Assembly: GCA_963777095.1 (NCBI GenBank)
Contig: CAVZOY010000006.1
Coordinates: forward strand, 496,001 to 560,000
Direction: 5' to 3'
Origin: CAVZOY01 sp963777095
GTDB lineage: Bacteria > Actinomycetota > Actinomycetes > Mycobacteriales > Geodermatophilaceae
Length of the DNA: 64,000 bases
The position numbers were made by a program, and so were the translations under genes. Position 1 is the stretch's first letter, and each line of letters begins with the position of its first letter. Below are positions 18,851-26,800 of the stretch, one piece after another. The notes under the pieces are model-generated. The model saw nothing but the letters and a program-made list of their open reading frames with translations, was not told where the DNA came from and made no database searches.

Positions 18851-20704
18851 TCAGGGCAGTTGCCAGATCTGGAACGTCGGACCGTCTCCGGGGAGGACGA
18901 CGCCGGTTCCGTCGGATCGCAGCGCCGGGGCGCCGCCGAAGAGGTTGGGCGCCTTCCCGGCGAGCCCGAGGGGCGCCGCCGGCAGCCGGACCGGATCGCC
19001 GGGCGCGCGGGTGGCGAGGACGAGCAGCCGCTCGCCCTCTGCCTCCCGGAGGTAGGCGAGCGAGTCACCGGTCGCCGTCACCCAGCGCAGTCCCCCGCGC
19101 CGCAGCGCGACCGAGCTACGACGCAACGCTGCCAGCGACCGGTACGTCGACAGGGTGTGCCGGTCCCAGTCCTCGGGACGGTCCCACGGGAAGGGAGTCC
19201 GGGCCGCCTCCCCGAACGTCCCGGTCAGGCCGATCTCGTCCCCCGCGAAGATCATCGGTGCTCCGACGAGGGTGAACATCAGCCCGGCGGCGACCTCGTG
19301 CAGCTCCCGGGTCCGGACGATCGTGCGGATCCGAGCGGTGTCGTGGGAGGCGAGGATCGACCACGACGCAGCGGTGGCCCGCCACGGCCGGCGCGCCAGG
19401 TGCTCGCGGATCGTGGCCGCGGCCGACTCGGCCGGCAGGCGCGGCACGAGCGGCGGAAGGCCCGGGTGCCGGTGCTCGTCCGTGTCGGGGTCGCGCAGCC
19501 AGGACCGGACCGGTGTGGTGAAGGCCGCGTAGTCCATCACCGCGTGCCATCCGTCGCCATTGAGGTCGTCGGAGGCGTCGAAGCTGTGCTCGGCGAGCAG
19601 CAAGAGGTCCCGTTCCGTCCGGTCCAGCGTCCCGCGCAGCGCCCGGACGACGTCCCGGTTGAAGTCGTCCGCCGCTCGCCGTCCGGTCATGTGTCCGACG
19701 TCGACCCGCCAGCCGTCCAGCGCGAACGGCGGCTCCAGCCACTGCCCGGCGATGCTGGCCGGTCCCTCGAGCAGGCGCCGGCGCAGCTCGACCGAGGCGA
19801 AACGGAACTTCGGGAGCGTCTCGTAGCCCAGCCAGGCCTCGTACGCGTCGCTGTCGGGTGCGGCGAAGTAGTAGAACTCGCGCTCCGCCGCGGTGTGGTC
19901 GGTCAGCGCGCTGCGGAACCACCGGTGCGTGTCGCCGGAGTGGTTGGTCGTGAGGTCGCCCAGCAGGCGCATCCCCCGCCGGTGGACCGCCTCGGACAGT
20001 CGGATCAGGGCCTCGTCGCCGCCCAGCACCGGATCGACGACGCCGAAGTCGGTCGCGTTGTAGCGGTGGTTCGACTCGGCGGGGAAGAACGGCGTCAGGT
20101 AGACGGTGTCGACGCCGAGATCCGCGACGTGATCCAGGTGCGCGAGGACGCCGTCGAGATCTCCTCCATACAGCTGCGTGGCCACGGTCGGACCCAGGGC
20201 GTCGACCGGGTCGTCCCACCGTGCGGGCTGCGCCCAGGACGGGAGCTGACGGCCGTCGGCAGCGGGCGAGCGCGCGAACCGGTCGGGAAAGATCTGGTAG
20301 ACGACCGCGTCGCGCGCCCACTCCGGCGCAGCCGGTGGCACCGCGAACCGGAAGTCGAACGCGTCGGACACCTCGTGGCCGTGCAGCCCGCTGCCGTTCA
20401 GCCAGCGGTAGCCGCAGGGGCCGCCCTGGAGGAGGAAGCGGTAGTGGGTGCCGGGGTTGCGCACGGGCACCTCGCAGCGCCACCAGGTCGCGTCGTCGGT
20501 CTTCCGGTCCACGACACCCTCGAACAGCTCCGCCTCGGCGTCGGGGGTGGAGCGGACGTGGACGTCGGTCGCGCCGTCCTCGTGCGGCACGCGGACGAAG
20601 ACCGGCACGGTCGCGCCCAGCTCCGGCGCGTCGTCCGGCACGTGGAGCGCGGACCCGTCGTGGTGCGCCCGGGTGAGGGAATCAGCCCTCCACCCCTCGG
20701 TCAT
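18851..20704 (-). CDS. Neopullulanase / maltogenic amylase-like GH13 with N-terminal beta domain
   Basis: An intact gene of 617 codons. The first ~130 residues are a CBM34-like beta domain (VPVFVRVPHEDGATDVHVRS). The catalytic barrel has VYQIFPDRFARSP, QLYGGDLDGVLAHLDHVADL, DLTTNHSGDTHRWF, the nucleophile motif DGWRVDVGHMTGRRAADDFN, LLLLAEHSFDASDDL and the transition-state His-Asp in SILASHDTARIRTI. The absence of a signal peptide suggests a cytoplasmic enzyme that trims branched or long maltodextrins. ATG 20704 is the first good start. It is preceded by the TTGACT promoter with an embedded operator and by two further palindromes. Confidence 0.92.
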   Translation of the reverse strand: MTEGWRADSLTRAHHDGSALHVPDDAPELGATVPVFVRVPHEDGATDVHVRSTPDAEAELFEGVVDRKTDDATWWRCEVPVRNPGTHYRFLLQGGPCGYRWLNGSGLHGHEVSDAFDFRFAVPPAAPEWARDAVVYQIFPDRFARSPAADGRQLPSWAQPARWDDPVDALGPTVATQLYGGDLDGVLAHLDHVADLGVDTVYLTPFFPAESNHRYNATDFGVVDPVLGGDEALIRLSEAVHRRGMRLLGDLTTNHSGDTHRWFRSALTDHTAAEREFYYFAAPDSDAYEAWLGYETLPKFRFASVELRRRLLEGPASIAGQWLEPPFALDGWRVDVGHMTGRRAADDFNRDVVRALRGTLDRTERDLLLLAEHSFDASDDLNGDGWHAVMDYAAFTTPVRSWLRDPDTDEHRHPGLPPLVPRLPAESAAATIREHLARRPWRATAASWSILASHDTARIRTIVRTRELHEVAAGLMFTLVGAPMIFAGDEIGLTGTFGEAARTPFPWDRPEDWDRHTLSTYRSLAALRRSSVALRRGGLRWVTATGDSLAYLREAEGERLLVLATRAPGDPVRLPAAPLGLAGKAPNLFGGAPALRSDGTGVVLPGDGPTFQIWQLP

Positions 20705-20815
20705 CGCGGGTCCCTGGCCGGTGCCGGCCCCCGGACGACGGCAGGCTGCACGGCATCCACCCCCTCGACGTCTGCGCCGGGCCGGACTGCCCACGGGCCC
20801 ACCGATGTGAGCTAC

Positions 20816-20846
20816 GTCATAGCAGAATCGATCCAGCGGCAGTCAA
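20816..20846 (-). promoter_or_regulatory. Predicted promoter of the GH13 operon with embedded operator (20821-20837)
   Basis: The minus strand carries TTGACT at 20841-20846 and TATGAC at 20816-20821, with 19 bases between them. The spacer contains GCTGGATCGATTCTGCT, one mismatch from the operator in front of malE. Repressor bound here would cover both promoter boxes. Confidence 0.65.
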
Positions 20847-20887
20847 GAGGTCCACGACATCGCTGTCCACTCGAGAGGCCGCATGAC

Positions 20888-20904
20888 GATCAGGTCGGCT
20901 GATC
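20888..20904. promoter_or_regulatory. 17-bp palindromic site A
   Basis: GATCAGGTCGGCTGATC has arms GATCAG/CTGATC. It differs from site B (20952-20968) at two central positions, and both are preceded by AC. It lies about 42 bases upstream of the -35 box of the GH13 operon, where an activator could bind. Confidence 0.55.
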
Positions 20905-20951
20905 ATCAAGGGTCGTGGGCCACGGTCGCCAGGTGAGCCAGGACCACGAAC

Positions 20952-20968
20952 GATCAGGTCACCTGATC
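20952..20968. promoter_or_regulatory. 17-bp palindromic site B
   Basis: GATCAGGTCACCTGATC is a perfect inverted repeat with 8-base arms and one central base. Its centre is 64 bases from site A. It also lies 12 bases beyond the stop of the DUF4032 gene, but it lacks the loop and T-run expected of a terminator. Confidence 0.55.
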
Positions 20969-20979
20969 AACACGCGAAC

Positions 20980-22215
20980 TCAGAGCGCGAGCAGGCCCAG
21001 CATCGCCGACGGGCTGGTGACCTCGGGGGCGCTCTCCGGCAGCACCGTCTCGAAGTACGAGCGCGCGGCCGCGGTCGTCCCGACGTCCGCCCCTGCCTGC
21101 TCGGACAGGAACCAGCGGTGCTCGAGGATCTCGTGGAAGACCTCGGCCGGCGCGAGCCGGCCGACCAGGGCCGGCGGGATGGACTCGACCACGGGCGCGT
21201 AGATCTCGGACACCCAGCGGTGCCCGGCCACGGTCTCCGAGACGGCCACGCCGTCACGCTGCTCGAGCCACGCGCGCCAGCTGCGCAGGTCGTTGAGCAG
21301 CCGCCGGGCCTGGTTCTCCTGCACCTCCAGGCCGGTCAGCCGGAAGAACTCGCGGCGGTGGTGCCCGGGCTCGGCGACCTGGGTCTGAACCCGCAGGCGG
21401 GAGCCCTCGTCCGAGGTGACCAGCTCGATCTCACCGGCGGAGAAGCCGAGGTCGTTGAGCCGGCGCAGCCGCTCCGCGACCTTGTAGCGCTGCTCCTCGG
21501 GGCCGACGATCTCCTCGCGGGTGAGCTCGTCCCACAACGCCTCGTACTTGGCCCGCAGGCCGGTGGCCATCTCGATCGGGTCGATGTCGCGCGGCAGCAT
21601 CCCGCCGAACTCGAGGTCCATCAGCTCCGCGCCGACCCGGTCGGTGGCCAGGTCCACGTCGTACAGGCGCTGTCCCGGGCTGAGCGTCGCGTGCCGCTCG
21701 ACGGTCTCGGCGTCGACGAGGTAGGCCGCCATCGTCCCGGCGTCCGGCCGGAAGAGCGTGTTCGACAAGGAGCAGTCGCCCCAGAAGATGCCGGCCAGGT
21801 GCAGCCGGACGAGCAGCTCGACCATCGTGTCGATCAGCTGCTCGGCCGAGTGGTCGCCGCGGGGGCCGGAGAACAGGTAGCGGTAGGAGACGGAGTACTC
21901 CAGGTACCGGGTCACCAGGATCGCCGGCTGGTCCTCGGGCCGGTCGACGCAGATGCCGAGCACCGAGACCGTGGGCAGGCCCTCGGCGGCGAAGTCGGTC
22001 AGCAGGCCGTACTCCTTGCGGGCCAGCGGCTCGACGATCTCCTTGAGCGCGTAGACCTGGCCGTCCAGGGCGACGAAGCGGACGACGTGCCGCGAGATGC
22101 CGCGCTGCGGCACGTGCAGCAGGAGGTCGTCCGGCCACTCCTCGAGCGGCCGGTCCCACGGCAGCGCGAGCAGACCGGCCGCTTCGGCGGCGGGCGGGCG
22201 GAAGAGGAAGCGCAT
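20980..22215 (-). CDS. DUF4032 domain protein with kinase-like N-terminus
   Basis: An intact 411-residue protein. The N-terminal half resembles a lipopolysaccharide-kinase/protein-kinase fold, with FVALDGQVYALKEIV (candidate nucleotide-binding Lys), the catalytic-loop-like LVRLHLAGIFWGDCSLSNTL and a DVDLATDRVGAELMDLEFGG stretch. The C-terminal half, from about residue 215, is the DUF4032 region with LNDLRSWRAWLEQRDGVAVS and a HRWFLSEQAGADVGT motif. The family is conserved in Actinobacteria and its function is not established to my knowledge. It reads away from the collagen-like genes and precedes the amylase promoter. Confidence 0.85.
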   Translation of the reverse strand: MRFLFRPPAAEAAGLLALPWDRPLEEWPDDLLLHVPQRGISRHVVRFVALDGQVYALKEIVEPLARKEYGLLTDFAAEGLPTVSVLGICVDRPEDQPAILVTRYLEYSVSYRYLFSGPRGDHSAEQLIDTMVELLVRLHLAGIFWGDCSLSNTLFRPDAGTMAAYLVDAETVERHATLSPGQRLYDVDLATDRVGAELMDLEFGGMLPRDIDPIEMATGLRAKYEALWDELTREEIVGPEEQRYKVAERLRRLNDLGFSAGEIELVTSDEGSRLRVQTQVAEPGHHRREFFRLTGLEVQENQARRLLNDLRSWRAWLEQRDGVAVSETVAGHRWVSEIYAPVVESIPPALVGRLAPAEVFHEILEHRWFLSEQAGADVGTTAAARSYFETVLPESAPEVTSPSAMLGLLAL

Positions 22216-22377
22216 GCGAAGGGAGACCTGTCATCGGGGAAGCGGACGTACGGATTCCATCGTCCCCGCGGATTCGTTGTCCTTGACGTTCCGATCGGGC
22301 GGCGAGTCGTCATGACGTCTATCTCTTTCCGGGGCCGGCAGTCCCCCGCCCGGCGGACGGAGATCCGCCGGACGGCC

Positions 22378-22453
22378 GATGTGCGAGCCCCTGTCAGCCC
22401 GGAGGCTTCCGGCTGCCGGCAGAGCGCCGGTCCGGGACGACGGGGAGTCGATC
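22378..22453 (+). promoter_or_regulatory. Conserved 76-nt leader of the first collagen-like gene
   Basis: From GATGTGCG to the GTG start this leader aligns without gaps to 23635-23710 in front of the second collagen-like gene. The last ~55 bases are almost identical. It contains the perfect hairpin CCGGAGGCTTCCGG (22399-22412) and the ribosome site GGGGAG. I could not match it to a known riboswitch class. Confidence 0.55.
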
Positions 22454-23521
22454 GTGCGCACCAGAGGGAATCGGATCAGGACGGCGATCGGGCTCGCCGT
22501 GGCGGCGGTCCTCGTCGGCGGCGGCGTCGCCGCCGGAGCGCCGACGGACACGGGCGTCATCACCGGCTGCTACGACAGGTCCGGCGGCAACCTGCGCGTG
22601 ATCGACGCCGCCGACCGCTGCAAGTCCAGCGAGACCCGCATCCAGTGGAACGAGCAGGGACCGGCGGGAGCCGCGGGCCCGGCAGGCGCCGCTGGCGCCG
22701 TGGGCCCTGCCGGCCCTACTGGCCCTACTGGCCCTGCTGGTGCGGCAGGACCGGCCGGCGCTCCCGGGGTGCAGGGCGATCCGGGGGACACGGGTCCGGC
22801 CGGCCCCCAGGGTGAGCCCGGACCTGCGGGAGCCGGCGTCGCGTCCTTCGAGGACCTCGACGGACTGCCGTGCCGGCAGGGCACCGAACGGGCCGGAGTC
22901 ATCCGCGTCGTCTACGGCGCCGGGGACGTCGCGTCCATGCGCTGCGTCGCCGGCGAGGGCGTGCCGCTCACGGTGGCGGCCGGCGGGACCGGCCAGGGCC
23001 GGATCACCAGCGACCCGATCGGCATCGACTGCGGCTCGGACTGCGACGAGCAGTTCAACGCCGGCACGCCGGTCACCCTCCGCGCCCGGCCGGCCGGCGC
23101 CGACCGGTTCGCCGGCTGGACCGGCGACTGCTCGGGAGCCGGCGAGACGTGCACGGTCGACATGGACGCCGCCCGGTCCGTCACCGCCGTCTTCGCGGAC
23201 CGCCAGCCCCTCACCCTCGACGTCACCCTGGACCGGACATATCCGGAGTACCCGGGTGGCCCGCCGTCGCCGGCCAGGCTCCTGTGGAACGGCACTCCGG
23301 TGTGCGAGATCGCCGAGGCCGGCACGCGCACCTGCCGCGTGGACGTGCCCACGGGCGAGCTGATCGCGCTCGAGGTGGACCTGCCCCGCGACGCCCGGGG
23401 CGTCGAGCTCCGGGAGTGCGACGCCCCGCCGGAGTCCGAGGACCCGAAGGACCCCGGCGCCCGGACCACCTGCTACCTGACCCTGACCGAGCCGAGGACG
23501 GTTCCGATCCGCATCTTCTGA
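22454..23521 (+). CDS. Secreted collagen-like repeat protein 1
   Basis: A 355-residue protein starting at GTG 22454. Its order is a signal peptide (RIRTAIGLAVAAVLVGGGVA), a short conserved module ITGCYDRSGGNLRVIDAADR with paired cysteines, about 20 Gly-X-Y triplets (residues ~69-128), and a C-terminal region of disulphide-rich beta modules. The first beta module has FAGWTGDCSGAGETCTVDMD followed by SVTAVF, which resembles the divergent InlB B-repeat. It is extracellular, and the triplets should form a triple helix. The second gene, 190 bases downstream, repeats the same design. A strong hairpin terminator follows. No anchor motif is visible. Confidence 0.88.
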   Translation: MRTRGNRIRTAIGLAVAAVLVGGGVAAGAPTDTGVITGCYDRSGGNLRVIDAADRCKSSETRIQWNEQGPAGAAGPAGAAGAVGPAGPTGPTGPAGAAGPAGAPGVQGDPGDTGPAGPQGEPGPAGAGVASFEDLDGLPCRQGTERAGVIRVVYGAGDVASMRCVAGEGVPLTVAAGGTGQGRITSDPIGIDCGSDCDEQFNAGTPVTLRARPAGADRFAGWTGDCSGAGETCTVDMDAARSVTAVFADRQPLTLDVTLDRTYPEYPGGPPSPARLLWNGTPVCEIAEAGTRTCRVDVPTGELIALEVDLPRDARGVELRECDAPPESEDPKDPGARTTCYLTLTEPRTVPIRIF

Positions 23522-23542
23522 GCACCGCACTTGAGCGACGCA

Positions 23543-23574
23543 GCGGCCCCGCACTCCGTGGAGTGCGGGGCCGC
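23543..23574 (+). terminator. Hairpin terminator of collagen-like gene 1
   Basis: A GC-rich inverted repeat has 15-base arms (23543-23557 and 23560-23574) around a tight loop, 21 bases after the stop codon. It is almost identical to the hairpin after the second copy. No T-run follows, as is common in high-GC genomes. Confidence 0.8.
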
Positions 23575-23634
23575 CGCCCGATGTTCCCCGTAATCGCCTC
23601 CCCCTTCGGGCGGACGTCGATCAACCTCACGGCG

Positions 23635-23710
23635 GATGTGCGCAGTCGCCTCTCGCCGGAGGCTTCCGGATGCCGGCAAGGCGCCGGTCCGGGACGACGG
23701 GGAGTCGATC
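23635..23710 (+). promoter_or_regulatory. Conserved 76-nt leader of the second collagen-like gene
   Basis: This is the ungapped counterpart of 22378-22453, with the same hairpin at 23656-23669 and the same distance to the GTG. The first ~20 bases have diverged while the hairpin and distal half are kept, which hints at a functional RNA or DNA element. Confidence 0.55.
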
Positions 23711-24556
23711 GTGCGCACCAAGAAGAATCGGATCCGGACGGCGATCGGACTCGCCATGGCCGCGGTCGTGATCGGCGGCGGAATCGCGGTCGCCGACAGC
23801 CCGACGGCGGCCGACGTCATCACGGGTTGCTACGACAGGTCCGGCGGCAACCTGCGCGTGATCGACGCGGCCGACCGCTGCAAGTCCAGCGAGACGCGGA
23901 TCCAGTGGAACGAGCAGGGGCCGGTGGGAGCTGCCGGACCGTCCGGCCCGAGCGGTCCCGCGGGCCAGGCCGGTGCGCAGGGCGACAAGGGGGACACCGG
24001 CGATACCGGACCGGCGGGACCGGCAGGCACGAACGGCGAGCCCGGCCCGCAGGGCGAGCAGGGTGTCGCCGGCCCCTCGGGGCCGACCGGGCCGCACGGC
24101 GAGCAGGGGCCGGCCGGGACGCAAGGCGAGCAGGGGCCGGCTGGGCCGCAAGGCGAACAGGGGCCGCAAGGACCGTCCGGCGCGGACCTCGGCTCGGTCT
24201 ACGCACTCGAGGGGCTCGGCTGCGTCCGGCCGGACTCGACCCAGGACGCCTTCGTCCACGTCGTCATGGGGTCGGGCGGCGGGATCCAGCTCAGCTGCCT
24301 GGTCGACGGGGGGTTCCGGCTCTCCGTGCACCTTGCGGGTACGGGCACCGGTCGTGTGGAGAGACCCGAGTTCGGCATCCTCTGCGGGACCTACTGCGAG
24401 CGAGTGCTCCAGGAAGGCCAGCCGGTCGAGCTCTATGCCCGCCCTGCCCAGGGCAGCGTCTTCGCCGGCTGGAGCGGGGCCTGCACCGGCATGAGTTCCT
24501 GCCGCGTCACCATGGACAGGGACCAGGACGTCACTGCGACGTTCAACCGGGTCTGA
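23711..24556 (+). CDS. Secreted collagen-like repeat protein 2
   Basis: A 281-residue paralogue of the preceding gene. The signal peptide is RIRTAIGLAMAAVVIGGGIA and the cysteine module ITGCYDRSGGNLRVIDAADR is identical. The Gly-X-Y region is longer (about 29 triplets) and richer in Gly-Glu-Gln triplets such as GEQGPAG. One C-terminal beta module remains (FAGWSGACTGMSSCRVTMDR then VTATF). The second domain of paralogue 1 is absent. Near-identical signal, leader and terminator show a recent tandem duplication followed by expansion or loss of triplets. The protein is expected to be extracellular. Confidence 0.88.
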   Translation: MRTKKNRIRTAIGLAMAAVVIGGGIAVADSPTAADVITGCYDRSGGNLRVIDAADRCKSSETRIQWNEQGPVGAAGPSGPSGPAGQAGAQGDKGDTGDTGPAGPAGTNGEPGPQGEQGVAGPSGPTGPHGEQGPAGTQGEQGPAGPQGEQGPQGPSGADLGSVYALEGLGCVRPDSTQDAFVHVVMGSGGGIQLSCLVDGGFRLSVHLAGTGTGRVERPEFGILCGTYCERVLQEGQPVELYARPAQGSVFAGWSGACTGMSSCRVTMDRDQDVTATFNRV

Positions 24557-24575
24557 CGGCCGGCACCGGACACAC

Positions 24576-24609
24576 AGCGGCCCCGCACTCCGTCGAGTGC
24601 GGGGCCGCT
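24576..24609 (+). terminator. Hairpin terminator of collagen-like gene 2
   Basis: Fifteen-base arms (24576-24590 and 24595-24609) flank a CGTC loop, 19 bases after the stop. The hairpin also separates this transcript from the tRNA genes on the other strand. Confidence 0.8.
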
Positions 24610-24628
24610 GCGGTGTCTCAACCAGACG

Positions 24629-24701
24629 TGCACCCGAAGGGATTCGAACCCCTAACCTTCTGATCCGTAGTCAGATGCTCTATCCGTTGAGCTACGGGTG
24701 C
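24629..24701 (-). tRNA. tRNA-Arg (anticodon ACG)
   Basis: The minus strand folds as a 73-nt cloverleaf. The acceptor stem is GCACCCG/CGGGTGC with discriminator A, the anticodon arm is TCTGA-CTACGGA-TCAGA giving anticodon ACG, and the T arm is AGGGG-TTCGAAT-CCCTT. The 3' CCA is not encoded. Confidence 0.95.
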
Positions 24702-24721
24702 CGGTGTTCGGTTGTCGTGCG

Positions 24722-24810
24722 CGGAGGCTCCGGGATTTGAACCCGGGATGGGGATTAACCCAAACCGCATTAGCAGTGCGGCGCCATAGACCGGACTAGG
24801 CGAAGCCTCC
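24722..24810 (-). tRNA. tRNA-Ser (anticodon GCU)
   Basis: An 89-nt tRNA with acceptor stem GGAGGCT/AGCCTCC and discriminator G. The anticodon arm is CCGCA-CTGCTAA-TGCGG, giving anticodon GCT. A long variable arm typical of serine tRNAs is present. It lies 20 bases upstream of tRNA-Arg on the same strand and is probably co-transcribed. Confidence 0.95.
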
Positions 24811-24872
24811 CGGGGTCCGAGTCCCCTCGGAACCACCGAGGAGGAACCTTACCAGCGCTCCGGGGGCCGGCT

Positions 24873-26099
24873 TCAGGCGACCGCCGGCTCCCGCGAGGGG
24901 GAGCCGGCGGGCCGCCGCCCGTGACCGGGGACCAGCGTCGCCGCCACGGCCAGCGCCGCGCCGGCGACCGCCAGCACGAGGCTCCCGCTGACGCCGTACG
25001 AGCTCTCGATGAGCGCACCGCCGAGGGCCGCGCCCACCGCCGAGGCGCCGAACGCGATCGTCGACAGCCAGGTGAAGGCCTCCGTCGTCGCGTGCCGCGG
25101 CGCGATCGCACCGACCAGGGAGCTCTGCACGGTCAGGGTCGGCGCGATCGCCGTCCCGCCCAGGAAGAGCAGCACGCCGAGCACCCACGGGCTGGAGACC
25201 GCGGCGAGCGGCACCATCCCGATCGTCACGCCCAGCAGCCCCCACCGGTACTGGCGGGGCAGCGACGTCGACACCACGCGGGCGCCGAACCAGAGCCCGC
25301 CGGCCACGGAGCCGAGGGACCACACCGCGAGCAGGACGCCGGAGAGCCCCGGCGAGCCGGCGCGGTCGGCGAACGCCGGCACGGCGACCTCGAGCGCGCC
25401 GAAGCCGAGCATCAGCGCCGAGCCGCTGACGAGCACGCGCGGCATCCCCGGCGCGAGCGCCGTGGTGAACGCCCCGGTGCGGGCGGCCGGCGCCGGCACC
25501 CAGGAGCGCATTGCGCCGCAGGTGGCCAGGGCGACGGCACCGACGACCGCCAGCACCCCGGCCACCGCCAACGCGATTCCCGGCGAACCGAGCACGGCGA
25601 TGGCCGCGACGGCGGTCGGGCCGGCCACGAAGACGAACTCGGTGGCCGTCGCGTCCAGCGCGTAGGCAGTAGGGCGCAGGGCCGGGTCGGTGCGCGCCCA
25701 CAGCGCCCGGACGGTGCCCGACACCAGCGGGGTCGCCGCACCCGCTGCGGCGGAGGCCGCCACGATCGCGACCGGCGACGCGCCGCCCAGGACGACGGCG
25801 GCCAGCAGCGCGAGCAGCGCCGGGTAGGCCACCGCCTCGGTGAGCAGCACGATCCGGGGGCTGCGCCGGTCGGCCAGCCTGCCGAGCACCGGCGCCATGA
25901 CGGCCATCGCGATGCCCAGCGTGGCCGAGGCGAGCCCGGCGATCGCATAGGAGCCGGTGCGCTGCTGCACCATGAGCAGCAGCGCCAGCGGCACCATGGC
26001 CGACGGCAGCCGGCCGGCGAAGCCGGCCAGCAGCAGCACCGGGGCGGACGGAAGCCGCCAGACGTTCAGGTAGGCACGCACGACGAATCTCGCAAGCAC
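24873..26099 (-). CDS. MFS transporter
   Basis: An intact 408-residue membrane protein with about twelve hydrophobic segments. The loop between helices 2 and 3 reads APVLGRLADRRSPRIVLL, the classic MFS motif A. The two halves are visible (helix 7 begins around VLVSGSALMLGFGALEV). The substrate is unknown, and the closest flavour is drug/proton antiporters with YfiS-like sequence. It is divergent from a CGNR-family regulator 116 bases away, a common arrangement for regulated efflux. The start is the TTG/ATG region at 26099, giving MLARFVVRAYLNVWRLPSAP. Confidence 0.87.
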   Translation of the reverse strand: MLARFVVRAYLNVWRLPSAPVLLLAGFAGRLPSAMVPLALLLMVQQRTGSYAIAGLASATLGIAMAVMAPVLGRLADRRSPRIVLLTEAVAYPALLALLAAVVLGGASPVAIVAASAAAGAATPLVSGTVRALWARTDPALRPTAYALDATATEFVFVAGPTAVAAIAVLGSPGIALAVAGVLAVVGAVALATCGAMRSWVPAPAARTGAFTTALAPGMPRVLVSGSALMLGFGALEVAVPAFADRAGSPGLSGVLLAVWSLGSVAGGLWFGARVVSTSLPRQYRWGLLGVTIGMVPLAAVSSPWVLGVLLFLGGTAIAPTLTVQSSLVGAIAPRHATTEAFTWLSTIAFGASAVGAALGGALIESSYGVSGSLVLAVAGAALAVAATLVPGHGRRPAGSPSREPAVA

Positions 26100-26215
26100 T
26101 TGCAGGGAAGGGAACGGTAGGGAGTCAACGGGCGTTCACCCCCTACGCATACCGAGGGTAGGCCGGGGCGCGTAGCGGGTCAAACCATCTACGCCCCCTA
26201 CAGGGCAGGAGTGAG

Positions 26216-26746
26216 ATGGATTACGACAGCTACGGGTCCCACGCCGTCGAGCTGGCCATCGACCTGGCCAACGCCAACCGCCAGGATCCCTCCTGGGCCG
26301 CGGAGTTCGTGCACACCCACGACGAGTGGTTCACCACACCGCGCCCCGCCGGCCTGTCCGCCGCGGACGCCGTCCGCGCCGGCGAGACGGCCGACCTCGT
26401 GCGCGCCGTCGCGGTCGCCACCACCCGGGACGACGTCCTCGCGCAGCTCAACATGCTGCTCTCCCGCGCCCGGCCGATGCCCTACGCCACCGACCATGAC
26501 GGCGAGCTGCACCTGCACTACGCCGCACCCGGCACCCCGGCCGTGGAGCAGCTGACCACCACCGTCGCGATGGGCCTGGCCTCGGTCGTCGCGCAGCACG
26601 GCTGGGAGCGGCTGGGCATCTGCTCGGCCGAGGGCTGCGACTCCGTCTACGTCGACACCTCGCGCAACGCCAGCCGCCGGTACTGCTCCAACACCTGCGC
26701 CAGCCGCTCGACGGTGGCCGCCTATCGCGCCCGCCGAAAGAATTGA
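26216..26746 (+). CDS. CGNR zinc-finger transcriptional regulator (ABATE domain)
   Basis: A 176-residue protein with an N-terminal helical ABATE-type domain (VELAIDLANANRQDPSW) and a C-terminal zinc finger. The finger reads RLGICSAEGCDSVYVDTSRN then RRYCSNTCASRSTVAAYRAR, with four cysteines and the CSNTCASR form of the CGNR motif. Members are probable DNA-binding regulators. The ATG at 26216 is preceded by GGAG. The divergent MFS gene shares the upstream region, where CCCTAC/GTAGG elements recur (26141-26200), so autoregulation and control of the transporter are plausible. Confidence 0.88.
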   Translation: MDYDSYGSHAVELAIDLANANRQDPSWAAEFVHTHDEWFTTPRPAGLSAADAVRAGETADLVRAVAVATTRDDVLAQLNMLLSRARPMPYATDHDGELHLHYAAPGTPAVEQLTTTVAMGLASVVAQHGWERLGICSAEGCDSVYVDTSRNASRRYCSNTCASRSTVAAYRARRKN

Positions 26747-26800
26747 GCGGCACGACGTCCGACGCGCACCAACCCGCGCCGGATGGTTAGCGTCCGAGCA

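Noticed and set aside
18860..20902. Plus-strand frame of about 680 codons opposite the neopullulanase-like gene
   Set aside because: No recognisable domain; the minus strand shows all GH13 motifs without a break.
20952..20968. Rho-independent terminator for the DUF4032 gene
   Set aside because: Perfect arms leave a one-base loop and no T-run follows; a near copy 64 bases away points to a binding site.
22308..22317. CGTCATGACG shared with 53489-53498 as a common operator
   Set aside because: The shared part is only ten bases and palindromic, so chance occurrence is likely, and the flanking genes are unrelated.
22378..22453. Known riboswitch class (cyclic di-GMP, cyclic di-AMP or cobalamin) in the collagen-gene leader
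   Set aside because: The conserved cores of these classes are not visible. Only a short hairpin and a duplicated leader can be supported.
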